From positions 32,243 to 96,242 of the forward strand of contig DAOUBQ010000054.1 in the NCBI GenBank assembly GCA_034432755.1: a stretch of DNA of 64,000 bases, written 5' to 3'. This stretch comes from UBA5195 sp034432755 (GTDB lineage: Bacteria > Chloroflexota > Anaerolineae > Anaerolineales > Villigracilaceae). The translations under genes were made by a program, and so were the position numbers. The stretch's first letter is position 1. Every line of letters begins with the position of its first letter. The notes under the pieces are model-generated. The model saw only the letters and a program-made list of their open reading frames with translations, was not told where the DNA came from and made no database searches. Below, piece after piece: positions 39,770-48,793 of this stretch.

Positions 39770-39937
39770 TTAGAGACCAATCAACAGGTTCTCTTTTGTC
39801 AGGGTGGGGTGCTGGGCAATGACGACAGCGGAAAGCGAATCTTCGATGGCCTCCAGCAAGGCAGTCAATTCTCCCACCCGAAGGGTATCTGGGGAAAGTT
39901 TCTCTCCGGTGATGTGGAAAATGAATGCCGGTTTCAT
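39770..39937 (-). CDS. Small hypothetical protein, possibly truncated partner of the PIN gene
   Basis: A 55-residue frame from the ATG at 39937: MKPAFIFHITGEKLSPDTLR, then VGELTALLEAIEDSLSAVV and a short tail. I do not recognise the family with certainty. It stands 26 bases upstream of the decayed PIN-like gene on the same strand, the order expected for an antitoxin-toxin pair. Ending abruptly at LLIGL, it may itself be truncated. Confidence 0.4.
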   Translation of the reverse strand: MKPAFIFHITGEKLSPDTLRVGELTALLEAIEDSLSAVVIAQHPTLTKENLLIGL

Positions 39938-39991
39938 AGCCTTATTGTAGTGATTTTGTTCTATCAAGTCAATGAGAGCAGCAGTTCTCAA

Positions 39992-40018
39992 TTGGACTTA
40001 AGAGAACTGGATTACAAT
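39992..40018 (+). promoter_or_regulatory. Promoter of the macro-domain operon (leaderless type)
   Basis: TTGGAC (39992-39997), 15 bases, TACAAT (40013-40018), then six bases to the ATG at 40025. No Shine-Dalgarno sequence is present, so translation is probably leaderless. Confidence 0.65.
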
Positions 40019-40024
40019 AGCCCC

Positions 40025-40615
40025 ATGAGTGAAATCTTGCGTAAAAAGACCTTCCCCAAGGACCGAAAATTCGAGATTGCGCGGGGCGATATTACGCTGG
40101 AGCCGCTCGATGCGATTGTGAACGCGGCCAATGCATATTTGCAGCATGGCGGCGGGGTGGCGTGGGCCATCGCGCGGCGCGGCGGCGAAGCCATTCAGCG
40201 CGAGAGCGACGAATGGGTCAAGCAATATGGCCCAGTGGCACACGAAAAACCAGCTTATACCAGCGGCGGCCTGCTGATGTGCAAATATGTCATTCACGTT
40301 GTTGGCCCGGTGTGGGGCGCGGGGGATGAAGACCGAAAACTGGCGGCGGCGGCGCGCGGGGCGCTGGAATGCGCAGCGGGACTCGGATTATCTTCGCTCG
40401 CTCTGCCTGCCATCTCGACCGGCATTTTTGGCTTCCCGAAGGAACATGCGGCACAGATTGTTTTTGCCGAAATTGAGCGCTTTTTGGGGCAAGAGGCCGA
40501 TTTTTCTCTTAAACTTGTCCGCCTGGTGCTGTTCGACGCGCCGACGGTGGAGGCGTTTTTGAACGTTTGGGATGCCACCTCACTCCCTGAAGACAGCAAT
40601 ACAAAACAAGCATGA
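40025..40615 (+). CDS. Macro-domain protein (ADP-ribose binding/hydrolase)
   Basis: A 196-residue macro domain. FEIARGDITLEPLDAIVNAA (14-33) and NAYLQHGGGVAWAIARRGG (34-52) are the ADP-ribose-binding loops, and LPAISTGIFGFPKEHAA is the second phosphate loop. Such proteins remove ADP-ribose from proteins or O-acetyl-ADP-ribose. The ATG at 40025 is chosen because the domain starts there and a promoter ends six bases before; the longer frame from 39758 is intergenic. Its stop overlaps the next start (ATGA). Confidence 0.93.
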   Translation: MSEILRKKTFPKDRKFEIARGDITLEPLDAIVNAANAYLQHGGGVAWAIARRGGEAIQRESDEWVKQYGPVAHEKPAYTSGGLLMCKYVIHVVGPVWGAGDEDRKLAAAARGALECAAGLGLSSLALPAISTGIFGFPKEHAAQIVFAEIERFLGQEADFSLKLVRLVLFDAPTVEAFLNVWDATSLPEDSNTKQA

Positions 40616-41394
40616 TAACTTCTCCCCATAACCCCAAACTCAAACAGATTCGCGCGCTGGCCGGGCGGCCCAAAGAACGGCGCGATGCCGGGCTGTTCCT
40701 GGCGGAGGGCGCGCGGCTTATCGAGGAAGCCCACGCAGCCCATTGGCCGTTTGTGTATGCGTTGTGGAGCCCCCAAGCCTCTCAGCGCAGCAAAAAACTG
40801 GTCGAGCAGTTGCAGGCCGAAGGCCTGGATGTGGAGGAAGTGTTGCCGGAGGTCTTTCGCTCAGTGAGCGAGACAGACACCTCGCAAGGGGTGCTGGCGG
40901 TCTTGAAACAACCCGAATCTCCCCTGCTGAATCCAAAATCCCTGAGCTTCGTCCTGATTCCTGATCAAATCCGCGACCCGGGCAACCTGGGGACGCTGAT
41001 TCGGACGGCGGCAGCAGCGGGGGTGGATGCGGTGTTGATTCCGCCCGAAACGACCGACCCCTGGGCGCCGAAGGTGGTGCGCGCTGGGATGGGGGCGCAT
41101 TTTCGTTTAACGGTGGCAAGTTACCAGTGGGGAGAAATTCAGTCCATTTTAACGGAATTTAACGTTTTTCTGGCCGATGCCGAGGGTCAGGTTCCCTGTT
41201 GGGGCGCAGATTTTAAATCCAAAACTGCTTTAATCGTGGGCGGCGAGGCCGAAGGGGCCAGCAAAGAGGCTCGTAAGTTGGCGAATGTTTTTGTGAATAT
41301 CCCAATGCCGGGTAAAATAGAGTCACTCAACGCAGGCGTTGCCGGTGCGGTTCTGATGTTCGAGGTCGTCCGGCAGAGAAACGAGGCTTTATGA
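40612..41394 (+). CDS. TrmH/SpoU-family RNA methyltransferase
   Basis: A 260-residue SPOUT methyltransferase. The N-terminal substrate-binding part (residues 1-95, SPHNPKLKQIRALAGRPKER) is followed by the catalytic knot with motif 1 LIPDQIRDPGNLGTLIRTAA, motif 2 ALIVGGEAEGAS and motif 3 IPMPGKIESLNAGVAGAVL. It transfers a methyl group from SAM to a ribose 2'-OH in rRNA or tRNA. The rRNA-type N-domain favours a 23S rRNA target. It overlaps both neighbours by 4 bases. Confidence 0.92.
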   Translation: MITSPHNPKLKQIRALAGRPKERRDAGLFLAEGARLIEEAHAAHWPFVYALWSPQASQRSKKLVEQLQAEGLDVEEVLPEVFRSVSETDTSQGVLAVLKQPESPLLNPKSLSFVLIPDQIRDPGNLGTLIRTAAAAGVDAVLIPPETTDPWAPKVVRAGMGAHFRLTVASYQWGEIQSILTEFNVFLADAEGQVPCWGADFKSKTALIVGGEAEGASKEARKLANVFVNIPMPGKIESLNAGVAGAVLMFEVVRQRNEAL

Positions 41395-42611
41395 AAATTC
41401 GCTCAATTACTTACTTTATGAACGTCGGCTGGCCGATGAAGGAAGACCGCATTCAGGCAGCGGGGATTTTTCTTTCGACAGCCAAAAAGGCTTTTGAGGA
41501 GGCTGGCTATGAAATTCAGACCACGCGGCTTGCCAGCGTGCCGTTTACGCGCTTGCTGGGGGCCGATTCGATTGGGCTGACGACGCGCTTTGCCCAGCGG
41601 CTGAGCAAGGCGATTGCTGAAAATGGGATTGATTATGCCTCACTCGGCCCGGCCCTGCCCGATGTGCCGGAGAGTTATGAGATGATTACTGATGCAATTG
41701 GGGCATCGAAGAATGTCTTTTTCTCGGGTGTGATGGCCGATGCCGAACATGGGGTGTACCTGCCGGCGGTGCGTTCTTGTGCCGAGGTGATTGTGCGCAA
41801 TGCGACCCTTGCGCCGGATGGGTTTGCTAACCTGCGTTTTGCGGCGCTGGCCAATGTGCCGCCGGGTGGGCCGTTTTTCCCGGCGGCCTATTACGATACC
41901 GAGACGCCAACGTTTGCTCTGGCGATAGAGGCTGCCGACCTGGCGGTGCAGGCCTTTGCCAACGCCAAATCGGTCGAAGAAGGCCGCCAGGCGCTGGTGA
42001 GTGAGCTGGAAAATCATGGCCGCAAACTGGCCTATGCCGCTGAGCCGCTCAAGTTCCGCTTCAATGCGCGTTTTGGTGGGATTGATTTTTCTTATGCGCC
42101 GTATCCGAATGAGGCTGCTTCGCTGGGAGCTGCTTTTGAGAAGTTGGGCGTGCCAAAAATTGGCCTGCACGGTTCATTGGCGGCGGCTTCAATTTTGACT
42201 GACGCGCTTGACCGGGCTGATTTCCACCGCGCCGGTTTCTGCGGATTGATGATGCCCGTTTTGGAAGATTCCGTTCTAGCTGGGCGCGCGGCGGGCGGCT
42301 GGTTGACGGTGAAAGACCTGTTGATGTATTCTGCGGTCTGCGGTACGGGGCTAGATACCGTCCCGTTGCCCGGCGATGTGACGGTGGAGCAGGTTTCGGC
42401 CCTGTTGCTCGATATTGCTGTGCTGTCGCTGCGCCTGCACAAGCCGTTGACCGCCCGGCTGATGCCGGTTCCTGGCAAAAAAGCAGGCGATGCCACCGAT
42501 TTCAATTTTGAGTATTTTGTCAATAGTAAGGTGATGGCGCTGGAGGCTGAGCCGCCTGGAAAATTGTTTACCTCGCATGAAATTTTTGCGGTGAAGCCGA
42601 AGCAGAAGTAG
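41391..42611 (+). CDS. DUF711 family protein
   Basis: A 406-residue protein resembling the DUF711/UPF0210 family by its start (KIRSITYFMNVGWPMKED), GLTTRFAQRLSKAIAENGID, the LAALANVPPGGPFFPAAYYD type segment and GTGLDTVPLPGDVTVEQV near the end. The family has a structure but no established reaction. It forms an operon with the TrmH-like and macro-domain genes by 4-base overlaps. The C-terminal part is shorter than in some UPF0210 proteins (about 450). Confidence 0.85.
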   Translation: MKIRSITYFMNVGWPMKEDRIQAAGIFLSTAKKAFEEAGYEIQTTRLASVPFTRLLGADSIGLTTRFAQRLSKAIAENGIDYASLGPALPDVPESYEMITDAIGASKNVFFSGVMADAEHGVYLPAVRSCAEVIVRNATLAPDGFANLRFAALANVPPGGPFFPAAYYDTETPTFALAIEAADLAVQAFANAKSVEEGRQALVSELENHGRKLAYAAEPLKFRFNARFGGIDFSYAPYPNEAASLGAAFEKLGVPKIGLHGSLAAASILTDALDRADFHRAGFCGLMMPVLEDSVLAGRAAGGWLTVKDLLMYSAVCGTGLDTVPLPGDVTVEQVSALLLDIAVLSLRLHKPLTARLMPVPGKKAGDATDFNFEYFVNSKVMALEAEPPGKLFTSHEIFAVKPKQK

Positions 42612-42636
42612 TTTTCAACGTGATTGGGAGTTTTGA

Positions 42637-42981
42637 TTGGTTCCTGAAATCAGTGTGCAAGAATTGGCAAAAAAACTCGAGCAGGGTGAACGCTTTACCC
42701 TGCTCGATGTGCGTGAAGAGTGGGAAGTTCGGCTGGCGGCTATTTGTGATGAGCGTGTGGTGCTGATTCCGATGAGCGTGTTGGCGCGTCAGTTACAGGA
42801 TGCTTTTCCTGAACCCTTGCGGGACCGCAATGCGCCGATGGTGGTGATGTGTCATCATGGCGTTCGTTCGGCAAACGTTACAGCCTGGATGTTGCAAAAT
42901 GGCTGGAAGAATGTAACCAGCCTGGCAGGGGGCATTGATGCCTACGCCCGGCAGGTGGATTCTTTGGTGGGGATGTACTAA
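42637..42981 (+). CDS. Rhodanese-like domain protein
   Basis: A 114-residue single rhodanese domain. ISVQELAKKL and FTLLDVREEWEVRLAAI open it; the active-site loop is VVMCHHGVRSANVTAWM with Cys 72, of the sulfurtransferase CxxGxR length. It begins with TTG at 42637, six bases after GGGAG. It moves sulfane sulfur or acts as a redox sensor. Its end overlaps the end of the convergent M29 peptidase gene by 4 bases. Confidence 0.92.
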   Translation: MVPEISVQELAKKLEQGERFTLLDVREEWEVRLAAICDERVVLIPMSVLARQLQDAFPEPLRDRNAPMVVMCHHGVRSANVTAWMLQNGWKNVTSLAGGIDAYARQVDSLVGMY

Positions 42982-44081
42982 AGCACGAACTGCCCGTCCC
43001 GATAAATGACCTCGCCATCCACAGCAATTTCTGCCTCGTGGCGCATGTCGCAAATCATGTCCCAGTGGATGATGCTCTGGTTCTTGGAGCCGGTCTCAGG
43101 GTAGCCTGCGCCGAGCGCCATGTGGAAGGTGCCGCCGATTTTTTCATCGAACAGGATGTTGCCGGTGAAGCGGTTGATTTCGAAATTCGTGCCGATGGCA
43201 AATTCGCCCAGGTAGCGCGAACCGGAGTCGGAGGCGAGCATTTCGAGCAGGTAGGGTTCGTTTTTCTCGGCTTTGGCTTTGTCTACGCGGCCGTTGGAGA
43301 ATGTCAATTCGATGCCCTCGACGGCTACGCCGTTGTGAATGGCCGGGTAGGTGAATTTGACCCAGCCGTTGACCGATTCTTCCACCGGGCCGGTGTAGAT
43401 TTCACCGTCGGGCATGTTGTGGGTGCCGCAGGAGTTCATGAAGGTGCGGTTTTTGATGGACAGGCTCAAATCCACATTGGGGCCACGCAATGTGACCAGG
43501 TTGTGACCTTTCAGGCGCTCAATCATTTTGGCCTGCTCGGCTTCCACGTTTTTCCAGTAAGCGACTGGGTCGGGCTCGTCGGCGTGGCAGGCGCGGAAGA
43601 CGAAATCCTGGTAGGCGTTCCAGCCCATGCCGGCTTCCACGGCGTAGCCTTCGGTGGGGAAGAGCGTGGTCAGCCAGCGCAGTTCGCCCGTCGCGCCGCG
43701 CTGCATTTGAGTTCGCAGAATGGGGGCGAGAGCCTTCTGGCGGTGCCCAAGTTTTTCGGGGGCGATTCCTGAAAGGGCGCGCGGGTTGGTGGAAGAATGG
43801 ATGCGGATGCGCGATTCAAACGTTTCGTAGGCCAGTTTTTGGAAAGTGGGCGGGTATTCTAGCTGACTTTCGCCGGCTTTCTCGAAGAAGATTTCTTGTT
43901 GGTCGGGGAACTCTATCAAAACGTGCGGGTGGGCGCCCACTTCGAGGGCGCGGCTGTATAAGGCGCGGATGAGCGGTTCGGCGGCGGTGCTGCCTTCGAT
44001 GAGAACCCGGTCGCCGGGGCCAAGATGGGTGGAATAATCTATCAGGATACGCGCAAAACGGTCGATTCGAACATCACTCAC
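42978..44081 (-). CDS. M29-family aminopeptidase
   Basis: A 367-residue thermophilic-type metallo-aminopeptidase (M29, AmpS/aminopeptidase T). GPGDRVLIEGSTAAEPLIRA at about residue 22, NRTFMNSCGTHNMPDGEIYT, EGIELTFSNGRV, FDEKIGGTFHMALGAGYPET and HWDMICDM hold the two-metal ligands (Glu, His, Asp). GTG at 44081 is chosen because AAAGGAG stands seven bases upstream; the ATG at 44120 would start inside the -10 region of the TGATACAAT promoter. It removes N-terminal residues from peptides in the cytoplasm. Confidence 0.92.
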   Translation of the reverse strand: MSDVRIDRFARILIDYSTHLGPGDRVLIEGSTAAEPLIRALYSRALEVGAHPHVLIEFPDQQEIFFEKAGESQLEYPPTFQKLAYETFESRIRIHSSTNPRALSGIAPEKLGHRQKALAPILRTQMQRGATGELRWLTTLFPTEGYAVEAGMGWNAYQDFVFRACHADEPDPVAYWKNVEAEQAKMIERLKGHNLVTLRGPNVDLSLSIKNRTFMNSCGTHNMPDGEIYTGPVEESVNGWVKFTYPAIHNGVAVEGIELTFSNGRVDKAKAEKNEPYLLEMLASDSGSRYLGEFAIGTNFEINRFTGNILFDEKIGGTFHMALGAGYPETGSKNQSIIHWDMICDMRHEAEIAVDGEVIYRDGQFVL

Positions 44082-44180
44082 GACGAGACTCCTTTGGGGA
44101 ATAGGCTTCAATTGTATCATGTAACTGCCTGCCCATTTCCTAGCGATTCTAAATCTGACTGCACTGAAAAAACTTTTTTT

Positions 44181-44220
44181 GCCCCTCTCTCACCGGAAGA
44201 GGGCTGGGGGCGAGGGTGGG
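44181..44220. repeat. GC-rich repeat, related intergenic copy
   Basis: GCCCCTCTCTC-ACCGGAAGAGGGCTGGGGGCGAGGGTGGG resembles the palindromic elements inserted in the GH9-like and GH140-like genes. It lies in the gap between the M29 and M50 peptidase genes, with a CTTTGGGACGTT word at 44299-44310. Confidence 0.6.
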
Positions 44221-44315
44221 TTGTTGGGGGGCGACATCAAGGTCGCGTCACAAAAGCCTATTCCTGGAGGGTCGGATTAATTCAGAAAGTCGCAAAAACC
44301 TTTGGGACGTTGGGT

Positions 44316-45413
44316 TTACATGATCGGCAGGCGCGCCCCCGCTTTCAGCGCCGAGCGAATCATCAGATATTCGGTGATATTCTCTGGCGTGATGATGCCG
44401 ACCAACTGCCCGGCGTGCGTCACTGGCAGGACGGGGATGCCGCTTTCTTGCAAGCGCAACAGCGCGTTTTCAACCATTTCGTAACTATCGAGAACCGGCA
44501 GGTTGGCGTGCATGACCTCGGAGACCGGCCAGGATTCGCCGTGCTGGGTGAGCGCCTTCAGGAAGTCATCGCGGGTGAGGATGCCCAACACCCTGCCATC
44601 ATCTACAACCGGGAAATCGCGCTGTGAACCGGCCAGTACCAACTGCACCACCCGCGAGAGATGATCGCGCGGCGAGAGCGTCGCAAAATCGGTCAACATG
44701 GCGCGTGCAACCGGGATTCCGCCTAAGGCGTTTTTCATCTGCACCATGCTGGCTTCTTGTGATGCACCCATCCAGACAAAGAAGGCGATGAACAGCAGGA
44801 AAGGGTTGCTGAACAACCCGATGAACCCGAACAAGAAGGCTATGCCCTGACCGACTGTTGCGGCAATTTGCGTGGCGCGGACGTAATCCATATTCATCGC
44901 CAGCACGGCTCGCAGTACGCGCCCGCCGTCCATGGGGAAGGCCGGAATCAGGTTGAAGACCACCAGGAAGATGTTCACAATCATCAGCCGCTCGATGAAT
45001 GAGCCGCTTGCCAGGGTCAATTCGCGCAGCGGTACCAGGCTGTTGGTGAAGACCAGCCATCCGAACAAGATGATTGCAATGACTACGTTGACTGCCGGGC
45101 CGGCCAGCGCCACCCACAATTCCTGAATGGGTTTTTCGGGCATACGCTCCAAGCGCGCCACGCCGCCAATGGGGTAGAGGGTGATGTCGCGCGTGCGCAC
45201 GCCAAATTTGCGCGCCGTCAGCGCGTGTCCGTACTCATGCAGGGTGACAGCCGCGAATAGGAGCAAAATAAAGGCCACACCCTCTAGCGCGCCCAGCAGC
45301 GTGCCAGTCTGTTGCCAGTAAATCAATCCATACCATCCCACAATCAATAAAAAGGTGGCGTGGATGAATACGTCAATGCCTGCGAATGTTCCGAGTTTCC
45401 ATTGCCATTTCAT
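44316..45413 (-). CDS. Site-2-type M50 metalloprotease with CBS domains
   Basis: A 365-residue intramembrane zinc protease of the S2P/M50B family. The zinc motif HEYGH is at 59-63 and the third ligand is in NLIPAFPMDGGRV (about residue 163). Five to six membrane helices make up residues 1-225, followed by two CBS motifs (about 240-365). Such proteases cleave membrane-bound anti-sigma factors or other substrates; the CBS pair would gate activity by nucleotide binding. GGAGG lies 7 bases before the ATG at 45413; the frame upstream to 45467 is not needed. Confidence 0.92.
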   Translation of the reverse strand: MKWQWKLGTFAGIDVFIHATFLLIVGWYGLIYWQQTGTLLGALEGVAFILLLFAAVTLHEYGHALTARKFGVRTRDITLYPIGGVARLERMPEKPIQELWVALAGPAVNVVIAIILFGWLVFTNSLVPLRELTLASGSFIERLMIVNIFLVVFNLIPAFPMDGGRVLRAVLAMNMDYVRATQIAATVGQGIAFLFGFIGLFSNPFLLFIAFFVWMGASQEASMVQMKNALGGIPVARAMLTDFATLSPRDHLSRVVQLVLAGSQRDFPVVDDGRVLGILTRDDFLKALTQHGESWPVSEVMHANLPVLDSYEMVENALLRLQESGIPVLPVTHAGQLVGIITPENITEYLMIRSALKAGARLPIM

Positions 45414-45585
45414 AAGTGCCTCCAAATGTGCGCAATTCGCGCCGATTTTTCTATCTGTTGTCCACATTCTATTGTGAATATGTAAGATAAATATTATAAA
45501 AATTGTAAATTGGCGTTAGCGGGCAATCACCCATCGTTCTGTTTCTCTGTGGCAGGTATCTCCCGCATCATTCACGCTTGCTCGC

Positions 45586-46908
45586 TCAGGGGCGAAGCGT
45601 GTTTTTCTGCCAGGACGCCCGGATGACCCGCCACAGGTCGTTTTCGACTTCGCTGAAGTTCTGCGGGTTTGGCCCGAAGGGGTAGTACATCGCCCGGTCG
45701 CCCCAGGTGTACCAGGGTTCATAGGTCGGCTCCCACACCCACAGCGCGTGATTGACGCCGTGCGCCTCGAACCAGGCAATTTCATCGCGCAGAAACTCTG
45801 CCGCGCCAGGCGCCCAGCGCACCACGCCGAATTCGTTTACCGCCACTGGCGCGCCGGTATGTTGCCGGAACTCTTCCAGCGGGGTCAGGTAGTTTTCGAG
45901 CCAGGCATGGTCAAAACGGTCGGGGACGCCATCCCAGGTGACGTCGAACTCGCCGGGGTAAGGCTTGTTTTCATCTGGCCGCTGATGGGTGTAGAGAAAC
46001 GGCCCATATTGGTGCGCCGCATAGACGATGCGCTCGGCTTCAGTCGGCTGGAGATACGGCAGCCAGGGGACGCTGCCCCAGCCCATGGGGTTGACCAGAA
46101 TGGGGGTTTCGGCGTCCACCGCGCGGATGGCGCTTACCAGGCGGGGGTAGAGTTGATTCCAGTCGTAGAGCGTGCCGGCGTAGCGGGGGTAAAACTCCGC
46201 CGGGGCGTAGATTTGAAGCGCTACTTCATCGGCGTTGGGTTCCACCATCAGGTCGTAACCGACCACCATCGGATACCCGCGGTAGCGTTCGGCGGTGTAG
46301 CGCCACATCTCGGCCCAGGCGTCCTGCGCGGCCTGCTCGGTCCAGACGGTCTCGATGAGCAGGGAGGGGTCGAACCAATCTCCGGCGCCATCGCGGTAAA
46401 AGGTAAAATCGCTGCGCCCCGGCCCGGTGCGAAAGGAGATGACGGCAAACAGCCCGGCGCGCCCCGCCATCTCCAGCAGCGCATCGAGATTGGCTTGCGC
46501 GCCTTCATCCAAAACATAGGGCGGGCGTTCGGTGAACAAGCCGGGGATGGACAGGTTGACGTAGTTGGCGCCGGCAGCCGCCAGCCGGTCGAAATCGCTT
46601 TGGGCGTAGGGCGGGCCGATGTACCCCGCGCCGAGCAAGTCGCCATCCAGGTCGGGGACGCGAATCCGCTGCCAGATGTTCGCTCCGCGCAACTGCGTGC
46701 CGCGCTCGTCGTTCCACAGCGACCATTTGTCTGGCGCTTCTGGCGTTGGGGTGAGCGTTGGCTCAGCGGGGGAGGCAGAAGCCTGAGCGGTGGAAAGCGG
46801 CGTTGGAGAGGGCGGCGCTTCGGCAGGGAGGCTGGGGGTGACGGCCGGCGCTGGGCGCGCCATGCAGGCGGTGAGGGCGAGCAGGGTAAGCAACAAGAGG
46901 CGTTTCAT
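45586..46908 (-). CDS. GH5-like clan-A glycosidase lipoprotein
   Basis: A 440-residue lipoprotein: signal peptide ending LLALTACMAR (Cys 15), a Thr/Pro/Ala-rich linker to about residue 60, and a TIM-barrel cellulase-like domain. RGANIWQRIRVPD opens the barrel; VVGYDLMVEPNADEV carries the likely acid/base Glu and APVAVNEFGVVRW the nucleophile Glu. The ATG at 46908 is chosen because the frame to 46971 would overlap mgsA. It acts at the cell surface on an unidentified beta-glycan. It lies 8 bases after mgsA and may be cotranscribed. Confidence 0.83.
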   Translation of the reverse strand: MKRLLLLTLLALTACMARPAPAVTPSLPAEAPPSPTPLSTAQASASPAEPTLTPTPEAPDKWSLWNDERGTQLRGANIWQRIRVPDLDGDLLGAGYIGPPYAQSDFDRLAAAGANYVNLSIPGLFTERPPYVLDEGAQANLDALLEMAGRAGLFAVISFRTGPGRSDFTFYRDGAGDWFDPSLLIETVWTEQAAQDAWAEMWRYTAERYRGYPMVVGYDLMVEPNADEVALQIYAPAEFYPRYAGTLYDWNQLYPRLVSAIRAVDAETPILVNPMGWGSVPWLPYLQPTEAERIVYAAHQYGPFLYTHQRPDENKPYPGEFDVTWDGVPDRFDHAWLENYLTPLEEFRQHTGAPVAVNEFGVVRWAPGAAEFLRDEIAWFEAHGVNHALWVWEPTYEPWYTWGDRAMYYPFGPNPQNFSEVENDLWRVIRASWQKNTLRP

Positions 46909-46915
46909 GAGCGCA

Positions 46916-47377
46916 TCAGATTTCAGGCCGGTTTCGCGCGTAGCGTTCCAAATCGGGCGCGGGGTGTTCATATTCCTTCAACATCAGCGGCGAAGAAATA
47001 ATAAAGTCAGCCGTGGCGCGGTTCGATGCAGTGGGGATGTTATACAGCACAGCCAGCCGCAGTAGGGCTTTTATATCGGGGTCGTGGGGCTGCTGCTCCA
47101 GGGGGTCCCAGAAAAAAATGAGAAAATCTATCTCGCCCTCGCAAATTTTCGCTCCAATTTGCTGGTCGCCGCCGAGCGGGCCGCTCTTAAACTGCGTGAT
47201 AGGCAGGTCGAGTTCGCGTTCAAGCAGGCCGCCAGTCGTGCCGGTGCCAAACAGGTGATGCCGCGAGAGCGTGGCGCGGTTGAAATGCGCCCATTCCAGT
47301 AAATCTTTCTTTTTGTTGTCATGCGCCACCAGCGCAATCCGTTTTTTTACGCCGATGACAGGTTGCTGTGTCGTCAT
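46916..47377 (-). CDS. mgsA: Methylglyoxal synthase
   Basis: A 153-residue protein. ALVAHDNKKKDLLEWAHFN at the start, GTGTTG, SGPLGGDQQIGAKI with the catalytic Asp region, and FFWDPLEQQPHDPDIKALLR are diagnostic. The enzyme turns dihydroxyacetone phosphate into methylglyoxal and phosphate, bypassing lower glycolysis when phosphate is short. AAAGGAG precedes the ATG. A TATAAT-like box at 47490-47496 on the minus strand could be the promoter. Confidence 0.95.
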   Translation of the reverse strand: MTTQQPVIGVKKRIALVAHDNKKKDLLEWAHFNRATLSRHHLFGTGTTGGLLERELDLPITQFKSGPLGGDQQIGAKICEGEIDFLIFFWDPLEQQPHDPDIKALLRLAVLYNIPTASNRATADFIISSPLMLKEYEHPAPDLERYARNRPEI

Positions 47378-47518
47378 GGTGACTCCTTTTGTTTCTATAA
47401 TCCTTCTGTGTAAAAACTACATCAACCGCGAAAATTTTGCAGGGCGATATTCATGTCGCTTTCGGGTTGCGGAATGAATTCTGCGCTACGATTATAGTGG
47501 AAATGAACGTGAATCAAA

Positions 47519-47548
47519 CGTCCCGAAGGGCGAATAACCTTCGGGACG
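47519..47548 (-). terminator. Hairpin after the zinc-ribbon/LysM gene
   Basis: CGTCCCGAAGG, 8-base loop, CCTTCGGGACG: a perfect 11-bp stem 23 bases downstream of the stop on the minus strand. The T-run after it is short (GTTTGATT). It belongs to the same word family as the inverted repeat at 36536-36600. Confidence 0.7.
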
Positions 47549-47571
47549 AGATGGTAAATCGGGTTCTTGCG

Positions 47572-48741
47572 CTATGGTTGCGGCGTTCCTTCAGGAGCAA
47601 CGCCTTGCCACGAAAACACCCGTTGTAGTGAGCTGGCTCCGGCGCTGGCCCAAATTGGCTGACCCTGGTCATCGGTTCCGGTCTGGCGCACCGTGTTGAC
47701 CCACCAGCGGAAGATGTGCGGGCGGGCATCTTTCGGGCGGAAGGAAACCGGCACAAGGTACTTGGTATCTCTCACATAATCCACCAGGCGGCGGCCCTCG
47801 CCCTCGGTTACATCTTCAATCGTGATGATATAGGCTTCATTCTCGCGCAACGAGCCAATCGAAGCCCACTGGAGCGTAATGCTGTCATTGGCCAGGGTGA
47901 AGGAAGCGCCGTCTGGCGGCAGGAGCAGGTTGACAGCCGGGTAGGGTGGCGGGATGGTCGCGGTGGGCGTTGGACCGGGTGTGGGCGCGCGCTCGCACAA
48001 TGGCACAATCAGCCGCATTCCCAAGAAAACCGTATCGGTGCTCAGGCTGTTATACGATTTGATTGCATCGGGCGGCACGTTGTAATTGGTTGAAATGCTC
48101 GAAAGCGTATCATTTTGTTGCACTGTGATAATCACTTTTTCGCAGGCCTCAATGGTGGCTCGGGCTGGTTCCAGCGTGGAGGTGGCCGCCGGCGGCGGGG
48201 TGGGTGTGGGATAGGGAACTTTGATTTTCTGCCCCACCGACAAAATGCACTGTGTTGAAAGGTTATTCAGGATAAGGATACTGTTAATCGAAACACCAAA
48301 CTGCACTGCAATTGAGGTGCAGGTATCACCCTGACCCACGGTGTATTCAAACGGCGGCAGCGGCGTGTCGGTTGGCACAGGCGTGTTGGTGAACTCGATG
48401 GTAGGCGTGAACGTAATGGTTGGGGTAAGGGTCAGCGTGGCAGTTGGGCCGCTGGCTTGCGCGGCGGGCAGCCGGTCTCCGGCCACCCGCAAGGCTCCAA
48501 ACACCAACACCGCGCCGATAACCAGGAGCAAAACAACCAGCCCCAGCGCGGCGGGCAGGCTGAGGGTGATTTCGGGCATTCGACTGGCAGAGACCCCAGC
48601 AGGTTTCTTTGGTTCGACCGTTGGGCTGAGCTCTGTGCCACACACCAGGCAGCGCGTGGCGTTTTCGGCCAGCCGCGTGCCGCAGGTTGGACAGATTTTG
48701 GTAGATGAAGTGTTGGTTTCTGGACTCATACGGAAGGGCAT
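47572..48741 (-). CDS. Zinc-ribbon, single-pass membrane protein with two LysM modules
   Basis: A 389-residue protein of unknown function. A zinc ribbon is at residues 17-34 (CPTCGTRL ... CLVCG), a membrane helix at about 56-78 (ALGLVVLLLVIGAVLVFGA), a Thr/Pro linker, and two LysM modules at about 130-180 (YTVGQGDTCTSIAVQFGVS) and 200-250 (QQNDTLSSISTNYNV). The C-terminal domain is unrecognised. ATG at 48741 is favoured by AGGATGG just before it; ATG at 48729 is possible. The ribbon would be cytoplasmic and the LysM part on the wall side. Confidence 0.8.
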   Translation of the reverse strand: MPFRMSPETNTSSTKICPTCGTRLAENATRCLVCGTELSPTVEPKKPAGVSASRMPEITLSLPAALGLVVLLLVIGAVLVFGALRVAGDRLPAAQASGPTATLTLTPTITFTPTIEFTNTPVPTDTPLPPFEYTVGQGDTCTSIAVQFGVSINSILILNNLSTQCILSVGQKIKVPYPTPTPPPAATSTLEPARATIEACEKVIITVQQNDTLSSISTNYNVPPDAIKSYNSLSTDTVFLGMRLIVPLCERAPTPGPTPTATIPPPYPAVNLLLPPDGASFTLANDSITLQWASIGSLRENEAYIITIEDVTEGEGRRLVDYVRDTKYLVPVSFRPKDARPHIFRWWVNTVRQTGTDDQGQPIWASAGASSLQRVFSWQGVAPEGTPQP

Positions 48742-48793
48742 TATACCATCCTGCAAAGAGCGCGGGACTTTTTTCGTGTTTGGGCGGGTTTGA

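Noticed and set aside
45748..47001. Long plus-strand frame of 417 codons
   Set aside because: Antisense to the GH5-like lipoprotein and mgsA genes, with Gly/Arg/Val-rich composition and no recognisable domain.
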